Below are positions 16,064 to 25,667 of a stretch of 64,000 bases of DNA, in pieces. The stretch is from Burkholderia catarinensis (GTDB lineage: Bacteria; Pseudomonadota; Gammaproteobacteria; Burkholderiales; Burkholderiaceae), in contig NZ_MDEQ02000001.1 in NCBI RefSeq assembly GCF_001883705.2, positions 124,001-188,000 of the forward strand, in the 5' to 3' direction. A model generated the notes under the pieces. It was given only the letters and a program-made list of their open reading frames with translations. It was not told the DNA's origin and did not search any database. Every line of letters starts with the position of its first letter. Position 1 is the stretch's first letter. A program made the translations under genes and the position numbers.

Positions 16064-18106
16064 ATGAACGCCCCGACCGCCGTCGTACCGGGCTGGGAAC
16101 TCGATGCCGCGCCGTTTCACGCGGGCGAGCTTGCCGTGCAGCAGCGCGCGGGCGTGACGGAGGCCGCCGGGTCGGCCGGCCGGCGCGGGATCCGGCGCTT
16201 CATGCCGGACCAGCACCGGACGTTTTTCGCGCAACTGCCGTTCTTCGTGCTCGGCGGCGTCGATACGCACGGCCAGCCGTGGGCGACGCTGCGGGCCGGC
16301 GCGCCCGGCTTCGTGACGTCGCCGGATGCGCGCACGCTGCGCATCGAGGCGCGCGCGCTGCCGGGCGATCCGCTGGCCGGCGCATGGCGGCCGGGCGCGC
16401 CGCTCGGCGGGCTCGGGATCGAATTCGATACGCGGCGGCGCAATCGCGTCAACGGCGTCGTGCGCGCGGTCGACGGCGATGCGCTGACGATCGCGGTCGA
16501 GCAGAGCTTCGGCAATTGCGCGAAGTACATCCAGGGCCGCAAGCCGAGCTTCGTGGCACGCGAGGTCGATGCATCCGTCGAGCCCGACGTGTCGGACGCG
16601 TTGAACGATGCGGATCGCGCGCTGCTCGCGCAGGCCGATACGTTCTTCGTCGCGAGCGCGAACACGTCGGCGGATGCGGGCGCCGCGCGCGGCGCGGACG
16701 TGTCGCATCGCGGCGGGATGCCGGGCTTCGTGCGCGTCGACGATGCACGCACGCTGACGACGCCGGATTTCAGCGGCAACCGCTTTTTCAACACGCTCGG
16801 CAACCTGCAGCAGGATCCGCGCGCCGGGCTGCTGTTCGTCGATTTCGACAGCGGCGACCTGCTTTATCTCGCCGCGCGTGCGGAGATCGTGTGGGATGGA
16901 CCACTCGTCGCGTCGTTCGACGGCGCGCAGCGCGTCGTGCGGTTCCATGTGCGGGAAGTGCGGCGCATGCGCGCGGTGCTGCCGTTCCGGTGGTCGGCGG
17001 TCGAGCGCGCGCCGCAGTTCGCGGCGATGGCGGCGAGCGGCGCGGCGGCGGCCGCGCCGGTGCCGTCCGCATCGGCAAGCGCATGGCGGCCGCTGCGCAT
17101 CGCGAGGATCGTCGACGAAGCGCGCGCGATCCGCTCATTCCATTTCGAACCGGCGGACGGCGGCGTGTTGCCCGCCTACGAAGCCGGGCAGCATCTGACG
17201 CTGCGCGTCGCGCTGCCGGGCGGCGACGCGCCGTCGGTGCGCAGCTACACGCTGTCCGATGCGCCGGGCGACGCGCATTACCGGATCACCGTGAAGCGCG
17301 AAGGGCGCGTATCGGCGTGGCTGCACGATCACGCGCAGGCGGGCATGACGCTCGACGCGCAGATGCCGCGCGGCCGTTTCACGCTCGATCTCGCGAGCCC
17401 GCGCCCGGCCGTGCTCGTGTCGGCCGGTATCGGCATCACGCCGATGGTCGCGATGCTGCGCCGCGCGCTGGCCGACGATCGACCGTCGCGCCGCGTGGTG
17501 TTCGTGCACGGTGCGCGTGAAGCGGCCGACCGGCCGTTCGCGGCGGAGCTGGCGCGCATCGCGGCCGCCGATGCGCGGTTGTCGCTCCACCGGTTCGACA
17601 GTCATCCTCACGAAGGCGCGGCGGCGCCGGCCGGCCGGATCGACATCGCGCAACTGAAGCGGATCCTGCCGTTCGACGACTACGACTTCTACCTGTGCGG
17701 GCCGTCGGCGTTCATGCGCGACCTGTATGACGGGCTGCGCGCGCTGAACGTGCCGGACGAACGCATCCGTTTCGAGGCGTTCGGGCCGTCGAGCGTCGCG
17801 CGTACCGCGACCCGCGCAGCCGGAACGCCGGCGGCGGCGAGCGTGCCCGTCGTGTTCCGGCGCACGGCCCGCGAAGCCGCATGGACGCCCGCCGACGGCA
17901 CGTTGCTCGAATTCGCGGAAGGGCAGCGCGTGGCCGTGCCGTCCGAATGCCGCTCCGGTTCGTGCGGCACGTGCGCGACGCGCGTGCTGTCCGGCGCGGT
18001 CGACTACGAGCAGGCGCCCGATGCGCCGGTCGAACCCGGCTGCGCGCTGCTGTGCGTCGCGCGGCCGGCGCAAGGGGCGACGGAGCCGCTCGTGCTCGAC
18101 CGCTGA
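16064..18106 (+). CDS. Three-domain oxidoreductase: PNPOx-like flavin domain, FAD/NAD reductase, 2Fe-2S ferredoxin
   Basis: 680 residues. Residues ~50-330 form a pyridoxamine-phosphate-oxidase-like flavin domain ([18 protein letters not shown]..., [26 protein letters not shown]). Residues ~345-575 are a ferredoxin-NADP reductase module: RSYTLSD for FAD, GIGITPM for NAD(P)[10 protein letters not shown]. Residues ~590-680 are a plant-type 2Fe-2S domain with the CRSGSCGTC cluster motif and a fourth Cys in GCALLC. The arrangement passes electrons NAD(P)H-FAD-2Fe-2S to the N-terminal flavin domain, a self-sufficient reductase. Substrate unknown; the GST neighbour suggests electrophile or xenobiotic handling. 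Confidence 0.85.
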   Translation: MNAPTAVVPGWELDAAPFHAGELAVQQRAGVTEAAGSAGRRGIRRFMPDQHRTFFAQLPFFVLGGVDTHGQPWATLRAGAPGFVTSPDARTLRIEARALPGDPLAGAWRPGAPLGGLGIEFDTRRRNRVNGVVRAVDGDALTIAVEQSFGNCAKYIQGRKPSFVAREVDASVEPDVSDALNDADRALLAQADTFFVASANTSADAGAARGADVSHRGGMPGFVRVDDARTLTTPDFSGNRFFNTLGNLQQDPRAGLLFVDFDSGDLLYLAARAEIVWDGPLVASFDGAQRVVRFHVREVRRMRAVLPFRWSAVERAPQFAAMAASGAAAAAPVPSASASAWRPLRIARIVDEARAIRSFHFEPADGGVLPAYEAGQHLTLRVALPGGDAPSVRSYTLSDAPGDAHYRITVKREGRVSAWLHDHAQAGMTLDAQMPRGRFTLDLASPRPAVLVSAGIGITPMVAMLRRALADDRPSRRVVFVHGAREAADRPFAAELARIAAADARLSLHRFDSHPHEGAAAPAGRIDIAQLKRILPFDDYDFYLCGPSAFMRDLYDGLRALNVPDERIRFEAFGPSSVARTATRAAGTPAAASVPVVFRRTAREAAWTPADGTLLEFAEGQRVAVPSECRSGSCGTCATRVLSGAVDYEQAPDAPVEPGCALLCVARPAQGATEPLVLDR

Positions 18107-18227
18107 CGCGCCTGCGACATGCCGCCGCAGATGGCGTGCTGCGCGAAAATCGTGCGCAACTGCTTCTTTTTTCGGATGCCGGTCGGATCGACGATAGCGT
18201 CAACCGATAGATGAAAGGAGCGCAATC

Positions 18228-18431
18228 ATGAAACTGCTCGGCATGATCCGACTGGTCCTGTGGAGTTTCTTCGGCGTACGCAACAGCAAGGCGCACGCAG
18301 CCGATCTCGCGAACGTCAACTTCACGCTGCTGCCGTTCGTGGCGATCATCCTCGCGGTGCTCGTCGGTGCGGTCATTTACGGCGTCGTGCACCTGGTCGT
18401 GGATCCGACCGTGACGATGCAGGGGTTCTGA
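18228..18431 (+). CDS. DUF2970 small membrane protein
   Basis: 67 residues preceded by AAAGGAG. The N-terminal part SFFGVRNSKAHAADLANVNF is the DUF2970 signature, followed by one transmembrane helix (LLPFVAIILAVLVGAVIYGVV). Function unknown; common in beta-proteobacteria. Probably transcribed alone from the 121-base upstream gap. Confidence 0.85.
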   Translation: MKLLGMIRLVLWSFFGVRNSKAHAADLANVNFTLLPFVAIILAVLVGAVIYGVVHLVVDPTVTMQGF

Positions 18432-19152
18432 ACGTCGCGCGTGCCGGCATACCCTCCGCGGTTTCCGGCCGCGTGACATCGGGCGGCGAAGCGGGGCGCA
18501 AGAGGGCGCGCCGCTTCTGCCGCGACGCGTCCGTACCGACCGGCGCGTGGCGCCGCCGCCCTCGTAGCTTGCGGATTGCGGCGGCGATGGCCGACACCGG
18601 TTGCCGCTTCTCCGCTGTCGCGGTGTCGCCCGAACAGCATCCCCCATTCCCGCTTCCCTTCGCCCCCACCGACCGTTCCACCCGATTCCACGGCCTTCGG
18701 CCCCGCCCGGGGTAAAATGCGCGCCACGCCGCGATGTCGCGCGCGACGGGCATGCCGCCGTTCCGACGAACGGCCGGCGCAGGTGCCCGGCGCCCGCACC
18801 GCGGCGCTCGAAGCGTCCCCCGCATGACAAGACCGCGCGATGCGGCCGGCCGCCCGACAGGCACCCGGCGAACCCGTCGGCGGCTGCGTCGGTCCCCGGT
18901 GCGTCACCTGAATCCGATGTCCCATCCTGCGTCTTCCCGACCGAGCGGCCCGCATGTGCGCCGCATCGTCCGGTTCGTCTGACGAATGTCGTGCCGATGC
19001 ACGCGTCCGGCGATCGGCCGGACGGATGCGGCGGCCGGTAGCGGATGCGTTCGCGGGCGCGCGCTTCGCAGCTTCGTAATGTGTGTCGACAGCGTGTGGG
19101 TCGACAGCGTGTGTTTCGACAGGGTCGAGTGGCGAGTTTTCCATCCAGAACA
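18432..19152. other. Long intergenic region before the TonB receptor, 721 bases
   Basis: No gene with a ribosome site was found on either strand; the long frames here are high-GC artefacts. A TAAAAT hexamer near 18713 and a TGTGTGTCGACAGCGTGTGGGTCGACAG direct repeat near 19079-19106 (GTCGACAGCGTGTG twice) are visible. No cobalamin or TPP riboswitch consensus could be matched. The length suggests a regulated leader for the receptor. Confidence 0.5.
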
Positions 19153-21384
19153 ATGACGGTGAATAGAACAACAGCGTCGCCCGCACGGCGGCGGCGCGCG
19201 AAGGTCGGGCTTGGCGTCGGCATCGGCATCACGCTTTTCGCGGCGCAGGCCGCCGCGGCACAGGGCGACACGCCCGCGCCGGACGCCGATGCGGCCGGCA
19301 GCGCGACGCTGCCCGCGATCACCGTGAGCGGCGAGCGCGGCAACGCGCTGCGTGTGCGCGAAGCGTCGGTCGCGGGGCTCGACGACGCGCCGCTGCGCGA
19401 CACGCCGGCGTCGGTGAGCGTCGTGACGCGCGCGCAGCTCGACGACCAGCAGGCGAAGCGGCTGAGCGACGTCGTGCGCAACGACGCATCGGTCGTCAAC
19501 GACTATGCGCCGGTCGGTTATTACGAAGGCTTTGCGATCCGCGGCTTTCCGGTCGATCTCGCGAGCGCGATCCGGATCGACGGGCTGACCGTGTCCGGCG
19601 AGCAGAACGTGCCGCTCGAGAACAAGGAGCGCGTCGAGATCCTGAAGGGGCTCGCCGGCATCGACGGCGGCGTCGTCGCGCCGGGCGGCGTGATCAACTT
19701 CGTGACCAAGCGCTCCGCGAACGTCGCGAGCGTGACGGGCGGCGTCGACAGCCGCGGCTCGACGTCGGCGGCCGTCGATCTCGGCCGCCGCTTCGGCCCC
19801 GACCATCAGTTCGGCTTCCGGATCAATGCCGCGAAGGAGAACATGCACTCGACCATCGACGGCACGAACGGGCGGCGCACGTTCGGCTCGATCGCCGCCG
19901 ACTGGGACATCAGCCCGCGTGCGAGCCTGCAGCTCAACGCCGAGTTCCAGCAGTGGATCCAGCGTTCCGCGCCTGGTTACCAGTTGCTCGGCGGCACCGT
20001 CGTGCCGTCCGTGAAGACGACGTCGAAGGCGCTCGGCACGCAGCCGTGGGCGAAACCGGTGACGACCGACGCGCTGAACCTGAACGCGCGCTTCGACTAC
20101 CAGTTCAACGACGACTGGAAGGCAACTATCGCCGCGGGCCGCAGCCGCACGATGATCGACGACAACAGCGCGTTCGCGTACGGCTGCTCGTACGCGGCGA
20201 GCTGCGCGGCCGGCGCGACGTCGCCGTTCTTCTTCGGCGCGAACGGCGACTACGACGTGTACGACTTCCGCAGCCCCGGCGAATACCGGCGCAACGACGA
20301 CCTGCGCGCGGTGACGACGGGCAAGTTCGCGACCGGGCCGCTGCGGCACGAGCTGACGCTCGGCGTGAGCGTGCAGCGCCGCGTCGTGCACGTGGCCGAT
20401 GCCGTATACGACTACGTGGGCAGCGAGAACATCTACGGGCCTGACGTGGCCTTCCCGCCGTCGCCGAATTCGCCCGGGCCGTCGTACCCGCGCCTCGACG
20501 CGTGGCAGTACGGCGTGTTCGGACTCGACCGCATCAGCATCGGCGAACACTGGCAGGTGCTCGCGGGCGGCAAGGAAGTGCTGCTGCGCCAGCGCAGCTG
20601 GAGCAGCCTCGACGGCGACGCGACGCACACCGACCGCTCGGTGTTCCTGCCGCAGGTCGCGCTCGTCTACAAGCCGGTGAACGTGCTGTCGCTGTACGCG
20701 TCGTACAGCAAGGCGCTGTCGCTCGGCGACCAGGCGCCCGTGCGCGCGACCAACGCGTATGCGTTCCTGCCGCCGGTCGAATCGCACCAGATCGAGGTCG
20801 GCGCGAAATACGACTGGCTCGACCGGCTGAGCCTCACGGCCGCGGTGTTCTCGATCAGCAAGCCGTTCCAGTTCGCCGATCCGGACGCGTCGGGCACGAG
20901 CTACACGTTCGTGCAGCGCGGCACGCAGCGGCACCAGGGCATCGAGCTCGGCGCGGCCGGGCGCGTGACCGAGCGGCTCGCGCTGACGGCCAGCGTCGCG
21001 GCGATTCGCGCCCGTGCGGTCGATTCGGGCTCGCCGGCGTACGAAGGGCACCAGATCATCAACGTACCCGCGCTGCGCGCGTCGCTGTATGCGGACTATG
21101 CGGTGCCGGGCGTCGCGGGCCTGAACGTGCTCGGCGGCGTCGAGTACAGCGCAGCCCGCAACGCGAACGAGGAAGGCACCGCGCGCGTGCCGTCGTGGTT
21201 CGTGTTCAATCTCGGCGCACGCTATACGACGAAGATCGGCGGCCATCGCACGGTGCTGCGCGTGTCGGTGGACAATCTGTTCAACAAGTTCTACTGGCGC
21301 GACGCGGGCGAGCAGCAGGGCGACGCGTACCTGTTCCCGGGTGCGCCGCGCACCGCGCGCGTGTCGTTGACCTACGATTTCTGA
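19153..21384 (+). CDS. TonB-dependent outer-membrane receptor
   Basis: 743 residues from ATG 19153; 19045 is a possible earlier start but reads through a repeat. The signal peptide ends at ...AAQAAAAQGD. TonB-box-like ITVSG at ~57 is followed by the plug domain (DTPASVSVVTRAQLDDQ, GFPVDLASAIRIDGL, ERVEILKGLAGIDGG) and a 22-strand barrel ending in ...ARVSLTYDF with terminal Phe. Automatic annotation would call it a siderophore receptor. The two downstream genes (PnuC-type transporter, small-molecule kinase) argue instead that it may import a vitamin or nucleoside, so the ligand is open. Confidence 0.85.
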   Translation: MTVNRTTASPARRRRAKVGLGVGIGITLFAAQAAAAQGDTPAPDADAAGSATLPAITVSGERGNALRVREASVAGLDDAPLRDTPASVSVVTRAQLDDQQAKRLSDVVRNDASVVNDYAPVGYYEGFAIRGFPVDLASAIRIDGLTVSGEQNVPLENKERVEILKGLAGIDGGVVAPGGVINFVTKRSANVASVTGGVDSRGSTSAAVDLGRRFGPDHQFGFRINAAKENMHSTIDGTNGRRTFGSIAADWDISPRASLQLNAEFQQWIQRSAPGYQLLGGTVVPSVKTTSKALGTQPWAKPVTTDALNLNARFDYQFNDDWKATIAAGRSRTMIDDNSAFAYGCSYAASCAAGATSPFFFGANGDYDVYDFRSPGEYRRNDDLRAVTTGKFATGPLRHELTLGVSVQRRVVHVADAVYDYVGSENIYGPDVAFPPSPNSPGPSYPRLDAWQYGVFGLDRISIGEHWQVLAGGKEVLLRQRSWSSLDGDATHTDRSVFLPQVALVYKPVNVLSLYASYSKALSLGDQAPVRATNAYAFLPPVESHQIEVGAKYDWLDRLSLTAAVFSISKPFQFADPDASGTSYTFVQRGTQRHQGIELGAAGRVTERLALTASVAAIRARAVDSGSPAYEGHQIINVPALRASLYADYAVPGVAGLNVLGGVEYSAARNANEEGTARVPSWFVFNLGARYTTKIGGHRTVLRVSVDNLFNKFYWRDAGEQQGDAYLFPGAPRTARVSLTYDF

Positions 21385-21443
21385 CCGTCCGGAACCGGCC
21401 GCGTGACGCGCGGCCCCGGCTGCTATCCTGGAGAGCACAGACG

Positions 21444-22076
21444 ATGTCCCCACTCGAAATCGCCGGCGTGATCGTCAGTGCGCTCGCGATCTGGCTGACC
21501 GCGAAGCGGCGCATGCTGTGCTGGCCGGTCGGGCTCGCGTCGGTCGTGCTGTACGGCTGGATCTTCTTCGACGCGAAGCTGTATTCGGACATGCTGCTGC
21601 AGGGTGCGTTCGCGGTGCTGCAGGTGTACGGCTGGCAGCGCTGGCTCGCACAGCGTGCGAGCGACGCCGGCGGCGGCGCGGCGCCGGCGGGCGACGTCGC
21701 GCCCGTCACCGGCGTGCGGCCGCGGCAGATGCTGCCCGACCTGATCGCGGCCGTGGTCGGCAGCGCGCTGCTCGGCGGCATGATGGCGCGCTGGACCGAT
21801 GCGGCGCTGCCGTTCGTCGATGCGTCGCTGACCGCGTTCAGCCTCGTTGCGCAATACTGGACCGCGCGGCGCTACATCGCGTCGTGGGGGCTGTGGATCG
21901 TCGTGAACGTCGTGTACGTCGGGATGTTCGTGTTCAAGGAGCTGTATCTGACGGCCGGACTCTATGCGCTGTTCATCGGGCTGGCCGTCATCGGCTGGCG
22001 CGACTGGAGCCGGACGGCCGCGGCGTTGCGCGCGGCGGCCGGCGGCGCGCTCGCATCGGGCGGCGGCGCGCGCTGA
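21444..22076 (+). CDS. pnuC: PnuC-family vitamin/nucleoside transporter
   Basis: 210 residues, about seven hydrophobic segments with cytosolic basic loops. Family signatures are visible: RRMLCWPVGLASVVLYGWIFF near the N-terminus and SWGLWIVVNVVYVGMFVFKELYLTAGLYALF near the C-terminus, the WxxWxxxN-type substrate region. PnuC proteins move nicotinamide riboside, and the PnuT branch moves thiamine, by facilitated diffusion with metabolic trapping by a kinase. It lies 59 bases after the TonB receptor and 36 bases before a kinase, completing an uptake-and-trap set. Confidence 0.85.
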   Translation: MSPLEIAGVIVSALAIWLTAKRRMLCWPVGLASVVLYGWIFFDAKLYSDMLLQGAFAVLQVYGWQRWLAQRASDAGGGAAPAGDVAPVTGVRPRQMLPDLIAAVVGSALLGGMMARWTDAALPFVDASLTAFSLVAQYWTARRYIASWGLWIVVNVVYVGMFVFKELYLTAGLYALFIGLAVIGWRDWSRTAAALRAAAGGALASGGGAR

Positions 22077-22112
22077 TTCACGCGCCGATTCAACTACGGA
22101 GCAACGTCGTTC

Positions 22113-23303
22113 ATGTCATTCCCACTCGAGCCGGACGGGCCGCTATCGCGTGACGTCGCGCCGCCGCAATTCGGCGTCGACGGCGAGCAGGCCGAACGCG
22201 ACTGGCCGTTGATGACGCACGACGAGGTGGCGGCGGTGCTCGCGCGGATCGACGGCGCCGGCGAGCCGGTGCGGCTGACCTGGCACAGCCCGCGGCAGTT
22301 CGCGGCGGCCGTGCTCGTGCGGATGGCGGACGGACGCGGGCTGTTCGTCAAGCGTCATCACGTGAGCCTGCGCGACGTCGCGGGGCTCGAGGAAGAGCAT
22401 CGCTTCATTGCGCATCTGCGCGAACGCGGAATGCCCGTGGTGGATGTTCTCGCGGATCGCGACGGTGCGACCGCGTTCGCATCCGGCGACTGGACCTACG
22501 AGGTGCATGTGCTTGCGCCCGGCGTCGACCCGTATCGCGGCGTGATGTCGTGGCAGCCGTTCACGCATCCCTCGCACGCTTACGCGGCCGGCCGCGCGCT
22601 GGCCGAGCTGCATCGCGCGTCGGCCGGCTACGATGCGCCGGCGCGGCCCGTGCGCACGCTGCTGTCGAGCTTTCGCGTGCTGTCGTCCGACGATCTCGCG
22701 GGCGCGCTCGAACGCTGGGTCGATGCGCAGCCGCTGCTGGTGCGCGCGCTCGGTTCGCGCGACTGGCGCGGCGACGTGGCTGACGCGATCGGCCCGTATC
22801 ACGCGCGCCTCGTGCCGCTGCTGCCCGCGTTGCCGCCGCTGTGGACGCACGGCGACTGGCATGCGTCGAACCTGTTGTGGACCGATGCGGGGCCCGGCGC
22901 GCAGGTGCGGACCGTGCTCGATTTCGGATTGTCGGATCGCACCTGCGCGGTGATGGATCTCGCGCTCGCGATCGAGCGCAATACGGTCGACTGGATGGCC
23001 CCGGCCGATGCGAGGCGCATCGAATACGCGCAGATCGACGCGCTGCTCGACGGCTACGAATCGCTCGAACCGCTGGGCGACGACGCGTATGCGGCGCTGG
23101 TCGCGCTGCTGCCGATCGTGCATACGGAGTTCGCGCTGTCGGAAGTCGCGTATTTCGGCTGCATCATCGACGCACCGGCGATCGTCGACATCGCGTACGA
23201 CGGCTACCTGATCGGGCACGCGCGCTGGTTCGGCGAGCGCGACGGGCGGCAATTGCTCGACTGGCTCGTGCAGCGGCGGCGCGCGAAGCAAGGGATCGTT
23301 TGA
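22113..23303 (+). CDS. Aminoglycoside phosphotransferase-fold small-molecule kinase
   Basis: 396 residues. The APH fold is shown by the ATP-binding lysine region (GRGLFVKRHH), the catalytic loop HGDWHASNLLW (Asp base, His, Asn) and the Mg-binding DFG-like segment VLDFGLSDR. Relatives include choline, homoserine and thiamine kinases. Position after a PnuC transporter suggests it phosphorylates the imported compound to trap it, as thiamine kinase or nicotinamide-riboside kinase would. Resistance to aminoglycosides is unlikely. It closes the operon; low-GC DNA begins just after its stop. Confidence 0.8.
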   Translation: MSFPLEPDGPLSRDVAPPQFGVDGEQAERDWPLMTHDEVAAVLARIDGAGEPVRLTWHSPRQFAAAVLVRMADGRGLFVKRHHVSLRDVAGLEEEHRFIAHLRERGMPVVDVLADRDGATAFASGDWTYEVHVLAPGVDPYRGVMSWQPFTHPSHAYAAGRALAELHRASAGYDAPARPVRTLLSSFRVLSSDDLAGALERWVDAQPLLVRALGSRDWRGDVADAIGPYHARLVPLLPALPPLWTHGDWHASNLLWTDAGPGAQVRTVLDFGLSDRTCAVMDLALAIERNTVDWMAPADARRIEYAQIDALLDGYESLEPLGDDAYAALVALLPIVHTEFALSEVAYFGCIIDAPAIVDIAYDGYLIGHARWFGERDGRQLLDWLVQRRRAKQGIV

Positions 23304-23685
23304 TTCTTGAGAACGCCCTGATAGCTTCACCAGTTAGGCGATTGATCTATCGCTCGAATCATTATCGAATCGACCATCGAAATCTCGCTCGGATAGATTC
23401 GATGGACCGTTGCACGCGGGCACTGGATGTGCGGAGCTCAACACAAGCGCGGCGGCGATAAATTAGCCAACTTGAAAGGACGGTGATCGATTTGAACAAT
23501 TGCGAACGAATGGATTTTGCCTAAGTGGCCGCGATTTCGCATTGGATTGGAGTCCCGCTGCGATCGTGACCGCTTTGCAAAGTTGTATATTGTGTCCTGG
23601 GTTATTCCCGGTATTTGTTTCACTTGCCTTCCTGAATCAGTTCCAATGCCTCGGCAGCTTTAACCAGATCCAGTACCTCGATCAA
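23304..23685. other. Left edge of a low-GC island
   Basis: GC drops abruptly after 23303, with TCGAATCATTATCGAATCGACC-type sequence. No start site with a ribosome site was found. No tRNA or direct repeat marking an attachment site was recognised. Confidence 0.5.
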
Positions 23686-23955
23686 ATGAAACAGGCATTG
23701 ACTGCGTTGCGGGGAGTCGACGGTGATTTGTTTGCTACTGTGCCAACCGACGGATTGACGCTCGGGCGTGTGCGCCAAGTTGACGGAACGGAGGTCTATC
23801 CGATCGATGTGTTGCTTGGTGAACCGATCGAATGGGACCGAGATCGTTCAGTAGGTGATTTTGCCTCGACAGTGATCCTAAAACGACGCTGGCTTCGCAG
23901 CGCGTTCGTCGACGCAGGTTTGCAATATTCTCATGCAGGGCCGACGCCTGTTTGA
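23686..23955 (+). CDS. Small hypothetical or remnant ORF in the island
   Basis: 89 residues from ATG 23686 (the frame is open upstream to 23500 without a good start). Composition is soluble and mixed: VDGDLFATVPTDGLTLGRVRQVDG, then LLGEPIEWDRD. No family recognised, no clear ribosome site. It may be the surviving end of a longer gene. It ends 66 bases before the S66 peptidase. Confidence 0.3.
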   Translation: MKQALTALRGVDGDLFATVPTDGLTLGRVRQVDGTEVYPIDVLLGEPIEWDRDRSVGDFASTVILKRRWLRSAFVDAGLQYSHAGPTPV

Positions 23956-24021
23956 TGGTGATGCGTAGGTGCATTTTGTCGGGTATAGTTATTGCACTCT
24001 TCTCGTCGGAATATCACTTCG

Positions 24022-24927
24022 ATGGAAATACGAAAAAAAATAATTCGGATAGTGGCACCTGCTGGTGTCCCTGATCCGGATGGTATCGAGCGCGGCGTGG
24101 CACTCCTTGAGAGCTGGGGATTCAACGTCACAAAAAGCGAGTATCTCGGGGGGCGCTATCGCTATTTTTCAGGCACGACCGCCGAGCGAACGCACGACCT
24201 GCGACTTGCTTTGTTGGATCCGACCGTTGACATCATCTGGCTCGCCCGCGGAGGGTTTGGTTGTGCACATCTGCTCGAGTACTTACCTGAGGAGATAGCG
24301 ACGCCGAAGGTACTGATTGGATTTTCTGATGCAACATCGTTGTTCTGTGCTCTGTCAGATCGATCCGGCATACGCTTAATTCACGGACCGACTTTTCATA
24401 GTCTCGCGATGAAGGTGGATGATGCAACACGCGATGATATGCGTGCCGTGCTAACCGGAGCTGAACGCGAGCCGTTAGAGCTGCGCCATCTGCTTGGAGA
24501 TCCTGTCACAGTGACTGGACGCCTCTGCGGGGGCAACCTTACGGTGCTCGCGAGTATGGCTGGTACGCCGTGGTCATTGCGCGCACGAGATGCCATCGTT
24601 CTGCTCGAGGACGTGACGGAATTCGGGTACCGCTTGGATCGCAGTTTGACCCAGTTGCGCTTAAGCGGCGCCTTTGATGGTGCTCGGGCTTTCGTGCTTG
24701 GACAATTTACGCGATGCCCTGTCCCGGAGAGTGCGGATTTTACACTCGAGGAGATGCTGGTCGACCTACTCAGCGCGTGGGGCCGACCGATTTATGCTGG
24801 CCTGCCGATTGGACATGAGCACCAGAACGTTTCTTGGGAGTATGGCAGCTACGCGGTAATCGACCGCAGTGTGATCCATTTTGCTTCTGGAGTTGACCCT
24901 GTAATCCCGGACACAGCGTCGCACTAA
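24022..24927 (+). CDS. S66-family peptidase (LD-carboxypeptidase / MccF-like)
   Basis: 301 residues from ATG 24022. Catalytic triad positions are present: nucleophile Ser102 in GFSDATSLF, the Glu of [16 protein letters not shown] and the His of [10 protein letters not shown]. Family members either trim murein tetrapeptides in the cytoplasm (LdcA) or cleave peptide-nucleotide antibiotics such as microcin C (MccF), giving immunity. No signal peptide, so it is cytoplasmic. GC is far below the genome mean. The last ~9 residues and the stop codon lie inside the inverted-repeat end of an IS remnant, so the natural C-terminus was replaced. Confidence 0.8.
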   Translation: MEIRKKIIRIVAPAGVPDPDGIERGVALLESWGFNVTKSEYLGGRYRYFSGTTAERTHDLRLALLDPTVDIIWLARGGFGCAHLLEYLPEEIATPKVLIGFSDATSLFCALSDRSGIRLIHGPTFHSLAMKVDDATRDDMRAVLTGAEREPLELRHLLGDPVTVTGRLCGGNLTVLASMAGTPWSLRARDAIVLLEDVTEFGYRLDRSLTQLRLSGAFDGARAFVLGQFTRCPVPESADFTLEEMLVDLLSAWGRPIYAGLPIGHEHQNVSWEYGSYAVIDRSVIHFASGVDPVIPDTASH

Positions 24928-25200
24928 GGTTGCTGAATCCATTGAGCGCCGGAACTCGCGAGGCGAGCGGTATTTCAGCGCGCTATGGGGATGCTTCTCG
25001 TTGTAATGCTCGAACGCGATGGCCAAGTTGCGTGCAGCAGTCGCTGCGTCCGGCTTCGGCATGAAGGCGACGTAGTCGCGCTTCATCGTCTTCACGAAGC
25101 TCTCGGCCATCCCGTTATTTTGCGGGCTACACACCGGCGTGGTCAATGGTTTCAGGCCGATGGCCGCTGCGAACCGGCGCGTTTCGTCGGCCGTGTATCA
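24900..25200 (-). mobile_element. IS3-family insertion sequence remnant (transposase C-terminal part)
   Basis: On the minus strand, translation from about 25199 reads [18 protein letters not shown], then [20 protein letters not shown] (Glu of the DDE triad in GMAESF), then [19 protein letters not shown], typical of the rve domain end of IS3-family OrfB. The 5' two thirds, with both catalytic Asp, are gone. The terminal repeat reads TGTAATCCCGGACA from 24900 on the plus strand. It is an inactive fragment flanked by the S66 peptidase and the OmpA-like gene. Confidence 0.8.
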
Positions 25201-25202
25201 TG

Positions 25203-25652
25203 TCAATGGCCCGTACAGCAGTTGTCGGGGCAGCCGGGGCTCACTTGAACGGTGACCTCACGGGTTTCTGGTGTTGATTCGGTTGTGCTATTGGTTGGAT
25301 AAATTTGTGTTTTTATCTGAAGTGGCGCATTTATCAGACCGTCGTCTATGACGACTTTCGCCGTCGCGGAAGCGCGTTTCGTTGCAATTTGAGCGGGGTC
25401 GGTTTCATTTTTGGACGCGCTGCCAATTATATCGATCCAGTTTTGAATTGGATACTTGGAATTCATTGCTGAGACCCATCGTCCAATTCGAATTCGTTCG
25501 GATTTGGAGATTTCGTGGCTATTGGGTGAAAAAATCACGAAAAATTGCTGTGACGGCAGATTTTGTGATCCCTGGCATTCTGCTGCAGCATTTGTGGAGA
25601 AAAGGAACGATGTTGCGATAGGCGTGATTAATGCTGTGATAAAAATTCTCAT
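25203..25652 (-). CDS. OmpA-like periplasmic protein next to a metallopeptidase
   Basis: 149 residues. Signal peptide MRIFITALITPIATSFLFSTNAAA, then a small OmpA C-terminal-like domain: FFVIFSPNSHEISKSERIRI, WIDIIGSASKNETDP, IATKRASATAKVVIDDGL. No lipobox. The last few residues (PDNCCTGH) lie at the junction with the IS remnant, so the true C-terminus may have been cut off. It starts 15 bases after the metallopeptidase gene, so the two form one transcription unit. An immunity or targeting role for the peptidase is possible but unproven. Confidence 0.65.
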   Translation of the reverse strand: MRIFITALITPIATSFLFSTNAAAECQGSQNLPSQQFFVIFSPNSHEISKSERIRIGRWVSAMNSKYPIQNWIDIIGSASKNETDPAQIATKRASATAKVVIDDGLINAPLQIKTQIYPTNSTTESTPETREVTVQVSPGCPDNCCTGH

Positions 25653-25667
25653 GCTGATTTCGGCTCC

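Noticed and set aside
13784..16948. 1054-residue minus-strand frame
   Set aside because: An accidental extension of the lectin frame through the antisense of the LysR, GST and oxidoreductase genes; the lectin starts at 14047 with its own ribosome site.
18432..19152. Cobalamin or TPP riboswitch before the TonB receptor
   Set aside because: Searched by eye on both strands for the B12 box and TPP core consensus; only isolated fragments such as AGGTGCCC appear, without the required order.
23992..24021. Earlier TTG start for the S66 peptidase
   Set aside because: Would add MHSSRRNITS without family similarity; ATG 24022 fits the family N-terminus.
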